Source of the DNA: Spirochaetota bacterium
GTDB taxonomy: Bacteria > Spirochaetota > JAGLSM01
Reading direction: 5' to 3'
DNA: 9,169 nucleotides
NCBI GenBank assembly: GCA_023135745.1
Contig: JAGLSM010000054.1
Coordinates: 1-9,169, forward strand
Part shown: piece by piece, positions 1 through 5,840 of the stretch
Numbering within the stretch: position 1 is the stretch's first letter
How the letters are laid out: each line of letters begins with the position of its first letter
Made by a program: the position numbers and the translations under genes
The notes under the pieces: model-generated
Database searches by the model: none
What the model was told of the DNA's origin: nothing
The model's input: the letters and a program-made list of their open reading frames with translations, nothing else

Positions 1-13
1 AACAAAATTTACA

Positions 14-23
14 CCTTACCTCC
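14..23 (-). promoter_or_regulatory. Shine-Dalgarno-like site of a possible next operon gene
   Basis: Read on the minus strand, the 43 bases after the ilvN stop contain GGAGGTAAGG, a strong ribosome-binding sequence. No ATG follows within the remaining 13 bases. A TTG at about 3-5 is possible but too close to the edge to judge. No terminator hairpin is visible between ilvN and this site, so ilvBN is probably co-transcribed with another gene to the left. ilvC would be a usual neighbour, but its identity cannot be seen. Confidence 0.4.
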
Positions 24-43
24 GACCCCGCTTACACGTTAAG

Positions 44-340
44 CTATTTCGGTTTAATCAAACCCGAAGCAATCTCATCCATATGCGCAAACGGATTTTT
101 TTCAACCGAATCATTAACAGAAATATCAATAACATCATAGAGCTTATCAAGCTGACTGATGACCTGATGTATCTGCTGATTCTCATTGATCATTAAGAGC
201 ATACGGCTCTTTTCATTATCTTCTAATGGAAAACAGACAATACCTTCCAGATTAAAAGTCCTCCGCGAGAATAGCCCTGTAATATGAGACATGACTCCCG
301 GATGATTTTTTACAGTTAAATCTAAAATTTTATAATTCAT
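44..340 (-). CDS. ilvN: Acetolactate synthase small (regulatory) subunit, IlvN type
   Basis: This is the regulatory subunit of acetolactate (acetohydroxyacid) synthase, the first common step of valine, leucine and isoleucine synthesis. In this family it activates the large subunit and confers feedback inhibition by valine. The 98 aa hold a single ACT domain (about residues 4-75) with the ligand-site signature NHPGVMSHITGLFSRR and the following NLEGIVCFP strand. The length matches the short enterobacterial IlvN (about 96 aa), not the longer IlvH type (about 160 aa) with its extra C-terminal domain. The ATG lies one base after the ilvB stop, and its Shine-Dalgarno GGAG sits inside the last ilvB codons (about 347-350 on the plus strand), so translational coupling with ilvB is expected. 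Stop is TAG. The product is confident; the choice of ilvN over ilvM/ilvH rests on length, remembered similarity to E. coli IlvN, and the ilvB partner. Confidence 0.93.
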   Translation of the reverse strand: MNYKILDLTVKNHPGVMSHITGLFSRRTFNLEGIVCFPLEDNEKSRMLLMINENQQIHQVISQLDKLYDVIDISVNDSVEKNPFAHMDEIASGLIKPK

Positions 341-341
341 T

Positions 342-2009
342 TTATGCTCCTATCATTTCAGTATTTGACGCGCCCGGTTTAACTATGGGAAAAACGTTTT
401 CCTCAGCTTCTATTGGAATATTTATCAGACATGGCCCGGCCTGGTTAAAAATGTTTATCAGGAATTCCATGGGAAAAGAATAATTATTAAGATCATATCC
501 CGGAATACCAAAATTATTTGCTATGCCGGCGAAATTTGGATTAGACTCAAAACGTGTCGCAATAAAATTCTGGTTATAAAACAACTCCTGCTGCTGACGA
601 ACCAGTCCAAGATGCTCATTATTAAACAGAAGAATCTTTACATTCAGATTCAAATCGGCAAGTGTCGCCAATTCCTGGATATTCATCAAAATTGACCCAT
701 CCCCGCTTATACATATTATCATTTTCTCAGGACACTCAAGAGCCGCGCCAATAGCTGCCGGCAATCCAAAACCCATCGTACCAAAACCTCCCGATGTTAG
801 GAGTGTCCTTGGTTTTGAAAAAGGATAATACTGGGCTGCCCACATCTGATGCTGTCCAACATCGGTTGTGATGATTGTTTCAGGATCAAGAATTTCACCG
901 AGATTTTTAATGAGATTTACGGGATTATAAAATTCCGAAGAGTCAGGAATCGATATCGGATTTGCTTCTCTCATTATCCTGATTTCATTATTCCACTTTT
1001 CACGTCCTTCTTCATTGATCGCCGGAAGTATCTGTTCCATAAAGGCCTTCAAATCTCCATTGATCGAAAAATTAGTTTTTTTCAATTTATCTATTTCTGC
1101 TTTATCAATATCAATATGAAGAATAGATGCTTTTGGACAAAATTTTTCAAGATTACCTGTCGCTCTGTCATCAAAACGAGCGCCAAGTGTAATTAAAAGA
1201 TCCGCTTCATTCATCATGATATTGGTATATCTGGCTCCATGCATTCCAAGCATTCCGTGATTCAACCTGTGTTTAGCAGGAAAAGCACCAAGCCCCATCA
1301 ATGTTGAAACAAGAGGAATACTGTTCTTTTCCGCGAGTTCCAGAAGCAGCTCCTGTGACCCCGAATTGATTATACCTCCACCGATATAGAGCAGCGGTTT
1401 TTTAGCCTGATTAATCATAGCTGCGGCTTTTTCAATATCCGGAGCCTCAATTTTAGGTTTTGTAAAATCATTCCTGATTTCAGGCCAGCTTTCAACTTCG
1501 ATTTCCTGCATCTGAATATCTTTTGGAACATCGATAAGAACAGGTCCCGGCCGTCCCTCCGCAGCAATTTCAAAGGCAAGGGGGAGAACTTCCAGAAGTT
1601 CCTGTGCAGACCTTATCAGGAAATTATGTTTTGTGATTGGGATAGTCATGCTGTATGTGTCAACTTCCTGAAAAGCATCCGTCCCTATCATTGATGTTGG
1701 AACCTGTCCGGTTATCGCGATAATCGGAACAGAATCAAGTTTTGCATCCGCAATTGCGGTAAGCAAATTTGCCGCGCCGGGCCCTGATGTAGCAAAACAA
1801 ACTGCCGTTTTACCGCTTGCTCTTGCCATTCCCTGCACGATAAATCCCGCGCCCTGTTCATGTCTTGCAAGAATATGCTGTATACTGCTCTGATTTAGAG
1901 CAGTATATAAAGGCAGATTTGCGCCGCCCGGAATTCCCGCGATCTTTTTAATACCATGGTCCTCGAGTATTTTAATAATTATCTCGGCACCGTTATACTT
2001 TGTTTTCAT
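342..2009 (-). CDS. ilvB: Acetolactate synthase large (catalytic) subunit, IlvB type
   Basis: This is a thiamine-diphosphate and FAD enzyme that condenses two pyruvates to acetolactate, or pyruvate plus 2-oxobutyrate to acetohydroxybutyrate. It is 555 aa, normal for the family and apparently intact. The N-terminal ThDP domain has GIPGG (about 25-29) and the catalytic glutamate at E51 (ARHEQGAGF), followed by TSGPGAAN. The central domain has RFDDRATG. The C-terminal ThDP domain has GDGS at about 436 and the paired Asn at 463-464 (LLFNNEHLGLV), the usual GDG-NN cofactor motif. The C-terminal stretch ending ASNTEMIGA closely resembles the end of E. coli IlvB as I remember it, as does much of the protein. 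The ATG at 2009 has an AAGGAG ribosome-binding site six bases upstream. Expression is probably controlled by the two leader-peptide attenuators at 2034-2396. ilvN follows after one base. Confidence 0.97.
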   Translation of the reverse strand: MKTKYNGAEIIIKILEDHGIKKIAGIPGGANLPLYTALNQSSIQHILARHEQGAGFIVQGMARASGKTAVCFATSGPGAANLLTAIADAKLDSVPIIAITGQVPTSMIGTDAFQEVDTYSMTIPITKHNFLIRSAQELLEVLPLAFEIAAEGRPGPVLIDVPKDIQMQEIEVESWPEIRNDFTKPKIEAPDIEKAAAMINQAKKPLLYIGGGIINSGSQELLLELAEKNSIPLVSTLMGLGAFPAKHRLNHGMLGMHGARYTNIMMNEADLLITLGARFDDRATGNLEKFCPKASILHIDIDKAEIDKLKKTNFSINGDLKAFMEQILPAINEEGREKWNNEIRIMREANPISIPDSSEFYNPVNLIKNLGEILDPETIITTDVGQHQMWAAQYYPFSKPRTLLTSGGFGTMGFGLPAAIGAALECPEKMIICISGDGSILMNIQELATLADLNLNVKILLFNNEHLGLVRQQQELFYNQNFIATRFESNPNFAGIANNFGIPGYDLNNYSFPMEFLINIFNQAGPCLINIPIEAEENVFPIVKPGASNTEMIGA

Positions 2010-2033
2010 TTTTTTCTCCTTATTTTTAAATTT

Positions 2034-2067
2034 AAAAAAGCCCCCGACCGGTTAAGGCGGAGGCTTT
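2034..2067 (-). terminator. Intrinsic terminator of the second (ilvB-proximal) attenuator
   Basis: On the minus strand AAAGCCTCCG (2067-2058) pairs with CGGGGGCTTT (2046-2037), a 10-bp stem with one G-U pair. The loop is 11 nt, and six T run from 2039 to 2034. It ends about 15 bases before the ilvB ribosome-binding site and follows leader ORF 2, which is the place of a transcription attenuator. Its 5' arm and loop can instead pair with the end of leader ORF 2. It shares the GCCTCC arm start with the upstream terminator at 2247-2282. Confidence 0.85.
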
Positions 2068-2106
2068 ATAAAAAAGCACGACTCTTTCAAGTCCGCGGCT
2101 TAACCG
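2049..2106 (-). promoter_or_regulatory. Candidate antiterminator pairing of the second attenuator
   Basis: CGGTTAAG (2106-2099), inside the last codons of leader ORF 2, is perfectly complementary to CTTAACCG (2056-2049) in the loop of the downstream terminator. Beyond a C-C mismatch the pairing continues into the terminator's 5' arm (CG with CG, then GG with CU). This would be exclusive with the terminator. A ribosome that finishes leader ORF 2 (stop at 2087-2089) would cover 2099-2106 and let the terminator form. A ribosome stalled at the Val codons about 20-45 nt earlier would leave it free. A smaller alternative hairpin GCTTT/AAAGC (2077-2063) also overlaps the 5' arm. This is inferred by eye, without energy calculation. 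Confidence 0.55.
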
Positions 2107-2185
2107 ATTGAAACATTTTCACCACATTCACACCATTCCGACTAATATTTACATCATTACCGAAGTTCATTTTTGTTTGAAACAT
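2087..2185 (-). CDS. Leader peptide 2 of ilvBN attenuator (Val-containing)
   Basis: A 32-codon ORF starts with ATG at 2185 and ends with TGA at 2087, just before the second terminator. A very strong ribosome-binding site, GAGGAGG (2198-2192), lies six bases before the ATG. The peptide begins MFQTKMNFGN and contains DVNI and then GVNVVK: Val at codons 12, 19, 21, 22 and 28, Ile at 14, no Leu. The valine enrichment is weaker than in leader 1, and Asn is also frequent, so the sensed amino acid is less certain. The strong translation signal, the size, the distance to a terminator before ilvB and the alternative pairing of its 3' end together argue for a regulatory leader and not a functional peptide. 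Confidence 0.7.
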   Translation of the reverse strand: MFQTKMNFGNDVNISRNGVNVVKMFQSVKPRT

Positions 2186-2246
2186 CCTTTACCTCCTCTG
2201 GGTTATATAAGGGTTCTTTTAAATATAGATTTTTAAAATTACCCAT

Positions 2247-2282
2247 AAAAAAAGCCTCCATCCGGTTTGCACCGGTGGAGGC
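2247..2282 (-). terminator. Intrinsic terminator of the first attenuator, GCAA tetraloop
   Basis: On the minus strand GCCTCCA (2282-2276) pairs with TGGAGGC (2260-2254), and CCGGT pairs with ACCGG around a GCAA loop. One A is bulged. The result is a 12-bp GC-rich stem with a GNRA tetraloop followed directly by seven T (2253-2247), a textbook strong rho-independent terminator. No full gene precedes it, only leader ORF 1 and a promoter, so it is best read as the 3:4 hairpin of an attenuator. Confidence 0.92.
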
Positions 2283-2380
2283 ATAACGTTTATATTTATC
2301 GTTATCCGTTACCTAGCGCATACCCCTATCAGGACAGCTCACCACTACCGCCACATAAGAAACAACCTGTGCTAGATAAC
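2274..2380 (-). promoter_or_regulatory. Mutually exclusive attenuator stems (1:2 and 2:3) of module 1
   Basis: Segment 1 (GTTATCTAGC, 2380-2371, leader codons about 6-9) pairs over all ten bases with segment 2 (GCTAGGTAAC, 2317-2308), with one G-U. Segment 2 and the bases after it can instead pair with segment 3: ATAACG (2305-2300) with CGTTAT (2288-2283), then GG (2307-2306) with CC (2281-2280) and GGT (2313-2311) with ACC (2276-2274). That captures the 5' arm of the terminator at 2282-2254. The leader stop TAG (2315-2313) lies inside segment 2, and the Val codons lie just after segment 1. Stalling at Val would mask segment 1 and favour antitermination; reaching the stop would mask segment 2 and favour termination. 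All pairings are visible in the sequence; the mechanism is inferred from classical attenuators. Confidence 0.8.
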
Positions 2381-2396
2381 TCTGAGAAATTTTCAC
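2313..2396 (-). CDS. Leader peptide 1 of ilvBN attenuator (Val-rich)
   Basis: A 27-codon ORF starts with GTG at 2396 and ends with TAG at 2313. The Shine-Dalgarno AAGGTG (2408-2403) lies six bases upstream. The peptide starts MKISQSYLAQ, continues VVSYVAVVV (residues 11-19) and ends SCPDRGMR. Six of the nine codons 11-19 are valine (GTT GTT, GTG, GTA GTG GTG). This is the hallmark of a translation-sensing attenuator peptide, comparable in idea to E. coli IvbL upstream of ilvBN. Codon 8 is the only Leu (CTA) and codon 3 the only Ile. It begins about 20 nt downstream of the predicted transcription start and precedes the terminator at 2247-2282. It was found by reading the region, being below usual gene-length cutoffs and having a non-ATG start. 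Confidence 0.87.
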   Translation of the reverse strand: MKISQSYLAQVVSYVAVVVSCPDRGMR

Positions 2397-2422
2397 TTGT
2401 CACACCTTTAGTATTTTCATGA

Positions 2423-2451
2423 AGTTTATCAATAAAAGACATATATGTCAA
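2423..2451 (-). promoter_or_regulatory. Sigma-70-type promoter of the ilv leader-ilvB-ilvN operon
   Basis: On the minus strand the perfect -35 box TTGACA (2451-2446) is separated by exactly 17 bases from the -10 box TAAACT (2428-2423, four of six consensus bases). Transcription should start near 2416, giving a short 5' end before leader ORF 1 (Shine-Dalgarno at 2408-2403). It is the only good promoter seen upstream of ilvB. Confidence 0.82.
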
Positions 2452-2458
2452 ATTTTTT

Positions 2459-2478
2459 ATTTGATATGAAAATCAAAT
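2459..2478. promoter_or_regulatory. Inverted repeat directly upstream of the ilv promoter
   Basis: ATTTGAT (2459-2465) and ATCAAAT (2472-2478) form a perfect 7-bp inverted repeat around six bases. It ends 7 bp upstream of the ilv -35 box and lies 55 bp after the stop of the sensor gene. It could be a protein-binding site for the ilv promoter or a weak transcription end for the sensor gene. No T-run follows in the sensor's direction, and being AT-only in type it may be chance. Confidence 0.35.
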
Positions 2479-2532
2479 TTTTAGAATAATTCTTAACAAA
2501 GCAAAATTCAGCAAATCACAGTTTTAATTTAT

Positions 2533-4653
2533 TCAATTGAAGTTTTTTATCAATTCTACTTTGTTACCCTTATCAAAGTATTTGATTTCATCAAATACAT
2601 ACCCCGCCATTTCAATTCCTCGGCCGTGAGGTATCATTTTTTTGTTAACTGTATCCACATCAACTTCCAGCATTTTTTTATAATCAAACCCGAATCCCTG
2701 ATCTGTGATCCTGTAAGTAACTCCTTTTTCATCCAGGGAATATTCAACTAAAACACTCCGCCCCTTATAGGATTTTTTCTTACGTTTATCAGCAATCAAA
2801 TAAAAATAGTTATCATCCTTTAAAGCTTTTGTTTTATCTTCAAAGGAGATGTTTAAATTGCCATGTTCAATAGCATTAATGAGTATCTCCCTAAGAGCAA
2901 TACGAATAGTATTGGCTTTTTTTGTGTCAATAAATCTGTACAAATTTCTTGTCAAACGATATGTCAACTCTTCGGCAGTTAACAAATAATTACCAATTTC
3001 ATAGCCTTGTTTCTCATATTTAAAATAGTTAACTAAACTGTCCTGCATAATACTGTGAGCCTTGCAGAGAATCTCGTTCCCGCCGCCGATATTGAGATAT
3101 TCCATTCTTACTTGCATCTCAATTGGTTCTGTGCTGATAGAAGACTTAAAGACAACATTAAAGGATATAGGCTCTTTATCTTTCGCAAATAAGTCTAACT
3201 TCTCCCGGACAATTTTTTTGACAACCATACTTTCCCCGGTTCCTTCATAAAGCAGGTCAAAAAAATTTATTCCACTCACTTTTTCCTGTTTGATTTTAAG
3301 CATACGCTCAATTGAGCTGTTAGCTGTTAATATTTTCCAGTCTTTATCCAAAGAAAACACAATTTCATTGGAACCTTCTACTAGCCGTTTATACTTCTCT
3401 TCTGAAATACTTATCTTCTGATAAGCTGTGTTAAGCTCATCATTCATAATATTAATCTTGTCACCCAACGCAAATGAAAACAATATTACCTGCAAAAGAG
3501 AACCAATTTGCTGAGCATAATCTGTGAAAAATATTTTGGGTACTACCCCGAATTTATTTAATCCCAGAGTAACAGTGCCTAATAAAAAAACAGACCATGC
3601 TAATAGATAATATCTTGCAGCCCGGTATCCTTTTATAAAAACAATATATCCTATAACAAGCAACAACATAGCAGCTAAATTTGTAACTATGGTGACCACT
3701 TGAGCGCCAATGTTGTAGTCTATAACTAAGGTAATCACACCAGAAGCCAAAACAATGAAAAAAGTAATAACTAAGGTTTTGTTTATTTCCGGAAACTTCT
3801 TTTTAACATTTAAAAAAGATATCCCAAACAAGACGGCTGCAGAAGCGGCAGTCCCAATAAAAAAAAGGATACATTTATTACCCCAGGAGATCCAATTAGG
3901 CCAAAGGATCTGCATTGCAAAACCATCCAGCGATAATTGGTATAAAATATTAAAAAAAACAAAAATGACAAAATAGATATAGCTGCGGTCACGGACTGCA
4001 AAAAAGATAAACAGATTATAAGTTAACATGATAAGCATCACGCCGTAATAAATACCATGAGGCAACAGGTCATTGTGAGATTGCTGAATGAATCTGTCTG
4101 AAGAATATAAATATAAAGGAAGCTGGACAGCGCCTTTAGTCTGAATGCGTAAATAAATGGTTGTTGTTCCTGGCTGCAGCCTAAGTCTAAATGTAAACAT
4201 CCGATGTTTAATCTTACGCTGCTTAAAAGGCAGTCTGTCACCGCTGAATTCTTTTTTAAAAGCCCCGTCTTTTTGTTTTATATAAACATTTACATAATCT
4301 AACGAAGGATAGGCTACCTGGAGCAGCCATTCCTTTAATTGCTCTTTTTTTACTGGATAATTAAGCCGGAAACGAAACCAGTGGGCTGATGTATCAAAGC
4401 CAAGATTAATTATCTTAGTTTTATTTTTTTTGAATTTTTTAACAAATGCCTGTGAGGCAACTTGATTTATAGTATAACTCTGATCTTTATCTCGTAAATA
4501 GCCGGCATACATACCAAGAGTATATTTGCTCTTGGTATGTACTATTTTTAGAATTTTGTTGTTATTCTTTTTTTTGGCAATCTGTGCAAAGCTTACACTT
4601 GCACAGATTACAAAAATAAAAAGGAAAATTATTTTTCGCCGGTTTTTTTTCAT
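2533..4653 (-). CDS. Membrane sensor: 7TMR-DISM, PAS and RsbW-like ATPase domains
   Basis: A 706-aa inner-membrane signalling protein. Residues 1-24 form a signal peptide (MKKNRRK, hydrophobic core, ASVSFAQ). About 35-185 is a periplasmic 7TMR-DISMED2-like beta domain (HWFRFRL, YPSLDYVNVYI, YLRIQTKG). About 200-398 carries seven hydrophobic segments of the 7TMR-DISM type. About 415-535 is a PAS domain (YKRLVEGSNEIVFSLDKDW). About 560-700 is a GHKL ATPase with N box REILINAIEHGN, G1 DQGFGF and G2 HGRGIEMAG. There is no His-kinase H-box. The ATPase and its lead-in (LLTAEELTYRLTRNL) look like the anti-sigma serine-kinase (RsbW/SpoIIAB) class, so it may act on an anti-sigma antagonist or similar partner; no partner gene is visible here. 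A longer frame opens with TTG at 4680, but that codon has no usable ribosome-binding site, whereas ATG 4653 has AAAGG eight bases upstream and begins the signal peptide. Ligand and output are unknown. Confidence 0.87.
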   Translation of the reverse strand: MKKNRRKIIFLFIFVICASVSFAQIAKKKNNNKILKIVHTKSKYTLGMYAGYLRDKDQSYTINQVASQAFVKKFKKNKTKIINLGFDTSAHWFRFRLNYPVKKEQLKEWLLQVAYPSLDYVNVYIKQKDGAFKKEFSGDRLPFKQRKIKHRMFTFRLRLQPGTTTIYLRIQTKGAVQLPLYLYSSDRFIQQSHNDLLPHGIYYGVMLIMLTYNLFIFFAVRDRSYIYFVIFVFFNILYQLSLDGFAMQILWPNWISWGNKCILFFIGTAASAAVLFGISFLNVKKKFPEINKTLVITFFIVLASGVITLVIDYNIGAQVVTIVTNLAAMLLLVIGYIVFIKGYRAARYYLLAWSVFLLGTVTLGLNKFGVVPKIFFTDYAQQIGSLLQVILFSFALGDKINIMNDELNTAYQKISISEEKYKRLVEGSNEIVFSLDKDWKILTANSSIERMLKIKQEKVSGINFFDLLYEGTGESMVVKKIVREKLDLFAKDKEPISFNVVFKSSISTEPIEMQVRMEYLNIGGGNEILCKAHSIMQDSLVNYFKYEKQGYEIGNYLLTAEELTYRLTRNLYRFIDTKKANTIRIALREILINAIEHGNLNISFEDKTKALKDDNYFYLIADKRKKKSYKGRSVLVEYSLDEKGVTYRITDQGFGFDYKKMLEVDVDTVNKKMIPHGRGIEMAGYVFDEIKYFDKGNKVELIKNFN
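4508..4541. repeat. Perfect 13-bp inverted repeat inside the sensor gene
   Basis: Arms 4508-4520 (TACATACCAAGAG) and 4529-4541 are exact reverse complements around an 8-base spacer. It lies about 110 bases into the coding sequence, over codons for about HTKSKYTLGMY, downstream of the signal peptide. The transcript could form a stable hairpin early in the message on either strand. Function unknown. Confidence 0.6.
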
Positions 4654-5035
4654 AATATGTACCTTTGATAATTCAACCAATCCTTGAAAATATTTACAGC
4701 TGAATTCTCAAACACAATCTAATAACACAGTTTTTGAAGTCATTGTTAGAACAATAAATCATTATATACTCAAATTCCCCTGCATTGCAAGCAAAGAAAA
4801 AAGAATGTTGGTCAGGATTTCTTGAATATATTAAGGAAATTCAATCTGAGAAAAAAACAAGATTTGATACAATTAAAAATTAACGATTATAAAATATAAC
4901 TACTGTACTAAATAAATAATCAACAACTGGACAAGACGAGTAATTTAAATTTAAAAAATGAAACCAGTTTAATTTGAGAATGTATATATAAGTAAAACAG
5001 ACGCTGAACTACAGCGTTATTCCAAGGAGGCACAT
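4654..5035. other. Intergenic region between divergent sensor and DUF4382 genes
   Basis: These 382 AT-rich bases hold no convincing gene. Visible items are a 14-base palindrome ATTGTTAGAACAAT at 4742-4755, about 90 bp before the sensor start and a possible operator; a TATATA-rich block at 4983-4990 that may serve as -10 for the DUF4382 gene but lacks a recognisable -35; the motif GACGAGTAATTTA at 4935-4947, which recurs with one change at 5841-5853; and a 5' hairpin at 5001-5017. Both promoters should lie here, but none matches consensus well. Confidence 0.5.
5001..5029 (+). promoter_or_regulatory. 5' UTR hairpin and ribosome-binding site of the DUF4382 gene
   Basis: ACGCTG (5001-5006) and CAGCGT (5012-5017) form a perfect 6-bp stem with loop AACTA. 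It lies just before the very strong Shine-Dalgarno AAGGAGG (5023-5029), which is six bases from the ATG at 5036. The ribosome site is left unpaired, so the hairpin more likely stabilises the message end than blocks translation. Confidence 0.6.
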
Positions 5036-5815
5036 ATGCGTCAATTTACTTTATTTTTTCTAATGGGACTTTCCCTGTTATTCATTGTTTCAGCCTGCGG
5101 TTCTGACACAGGAGACTTAAAAATCTCATTAACAGACGCGCCAGCGGCAACAAACTTCGAGAGTATCTATGTCAATTTTGATCGGATAGAAGTATCTACA
5201 TCTGCTTCAGCAAATGATGACAGCTCATGGCAGGTTATTAATGAAAACGGAGGAACAGTTGACCTTCTTACACTTAATAACGGTATTCTTCACGAGCTTG
5301 GTATTGCTTCACTAGCGCCGGGACAGTACAACCAGGTCAGATTGTATATAAAAACCGCGTGGGTAATCGTAAGCGGTGTCTCAAATTCTGTACACCTTGC
5401 TTCGGATACTATAAAACTAGTTAGCCCTTTTACAATTACAGCGGGTATTACAACAGAATTGATTGTAGACTTTGACGCTGCTCATTCAATCAACTTCAAT
5501 CCTGCTTTAGAAACATATACCCTGACACCTGTTACAAGACTGGCTCAAAAAGATTTGACCGGTGCCTTTAAAGGTCTGATAACTTCCCCTCCGGCGGATG
5601 TTACGATTACAGCTTCCGCGTACTTAAACGGTATTTTTTATTCAGGCACTACCTGCGATGCTGCCGGCAGTTTCATGTTAGCTTATATGGAGCCCGGCAA
5701 CTATAATATACTTATTGAAGCAAACGGATATCAGACAGTAGAAATCACAAATCAGACAATTGCAGCAGGCATAGTAAATGAATACTCCGGGAGTATCAAC
5801 CTTATCGCCAACTAA
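5036..5815 (+). CDS. DUF4382 lipoprotein with C-terminal carboxypeptidase-like repeat domain
   Basis: A 259-aa predicted lipoprotein. Residues 1-20 are a signal peptide ending in VSA-C, with the lipidated cysteine at 21. The -3 valine makes it a relaxed lipobox of the kind seen in spirochaetes. Residues about 27-168 match the DUF4382 pattern as I know it: ISLTDAPA, then YVNFDRIEV, a Trp-containing strand, VDLLTL, and LAPGQYNQVRL, ending LTPVTRLA. Residues about 175-257 look like a small beta-sandwich of the carboxypeptidase regulatory-like type (GAFKGLI, DAAGSFMLAYMEPGNYNILIEANGY), often used for binding or as a spacer on the cell surface. No catalytic motif is seen and the molecular role is unknown. 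The strong AAGGAGG site fixes the start. It converges with the vWA gene and shares the terminator region 5841-5980. Confidence 0.85.
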   Translation: MRQFTLFFLMGLSLLFIVSACGSDTGDLKISLTDAPAATNFESIYVNFDRIEVSTSASANDDSSWQVINENGGTVDLLTLNNGILHELGIASLAPGQYNQVRLYIKTAWVIVSGVSNSVHLASDTIKLVSPFTITAGITTELIVDFDAAHSINFNPALETYTLTPVTRLAQKDLTGAFKGLITSPPADVTITASAYLNGIFYSGTTCDAAGSFMLAYMEPGNYNILIEANGYQTVEITNQTIAAGIVNEYSGSINLIAN

Positions 5816-5840
5816 TTGTTTTTTGACTGTTCAGTAATAA

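Noticed and set aside
849..1196. Plus-strand open frame of 115 codons
   Set aside because: It lies wholly antisense inside ilvB, has no ribosome-binding site and no recognisable motif; the ilvB frame explains the region.
2201..2230. Separate promoter for the second leader (TATAAC at 2207-2202)
   Set aside because: The -10 is good but no -35 lies at 16-18 bases, and the start would fall within the ribosome-binding site of leader 2.
2034..2420. T-box riboswitch as the control of ilvB
   Set aside because: No T-box core (TGGNACCGCG-like) is present, while two translated leaders with Val codons and exclusive stems explain the terminators better.
2400..2420. Six-codon ORF starting with ATG at 2420 ahead of leader 1
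   Set aside because: Its start lies upstream of the predicted transcription start near 2416, so it would probably not be in the message.
3755..4241. Several open frames on both strands inside the sensor gene
   Set aside because: They overlap the well-supported sensor frame, have low-complexity composition and no translation signals.
4758..4883. Open stretch of 41 codons ending KKTRFDTIKN, a possible gene remnant
   Set aside because: It has no ATG, only a TTG without a ribosome-binding site, and no family that I recognise; too short to support as a gene or pseudogene.
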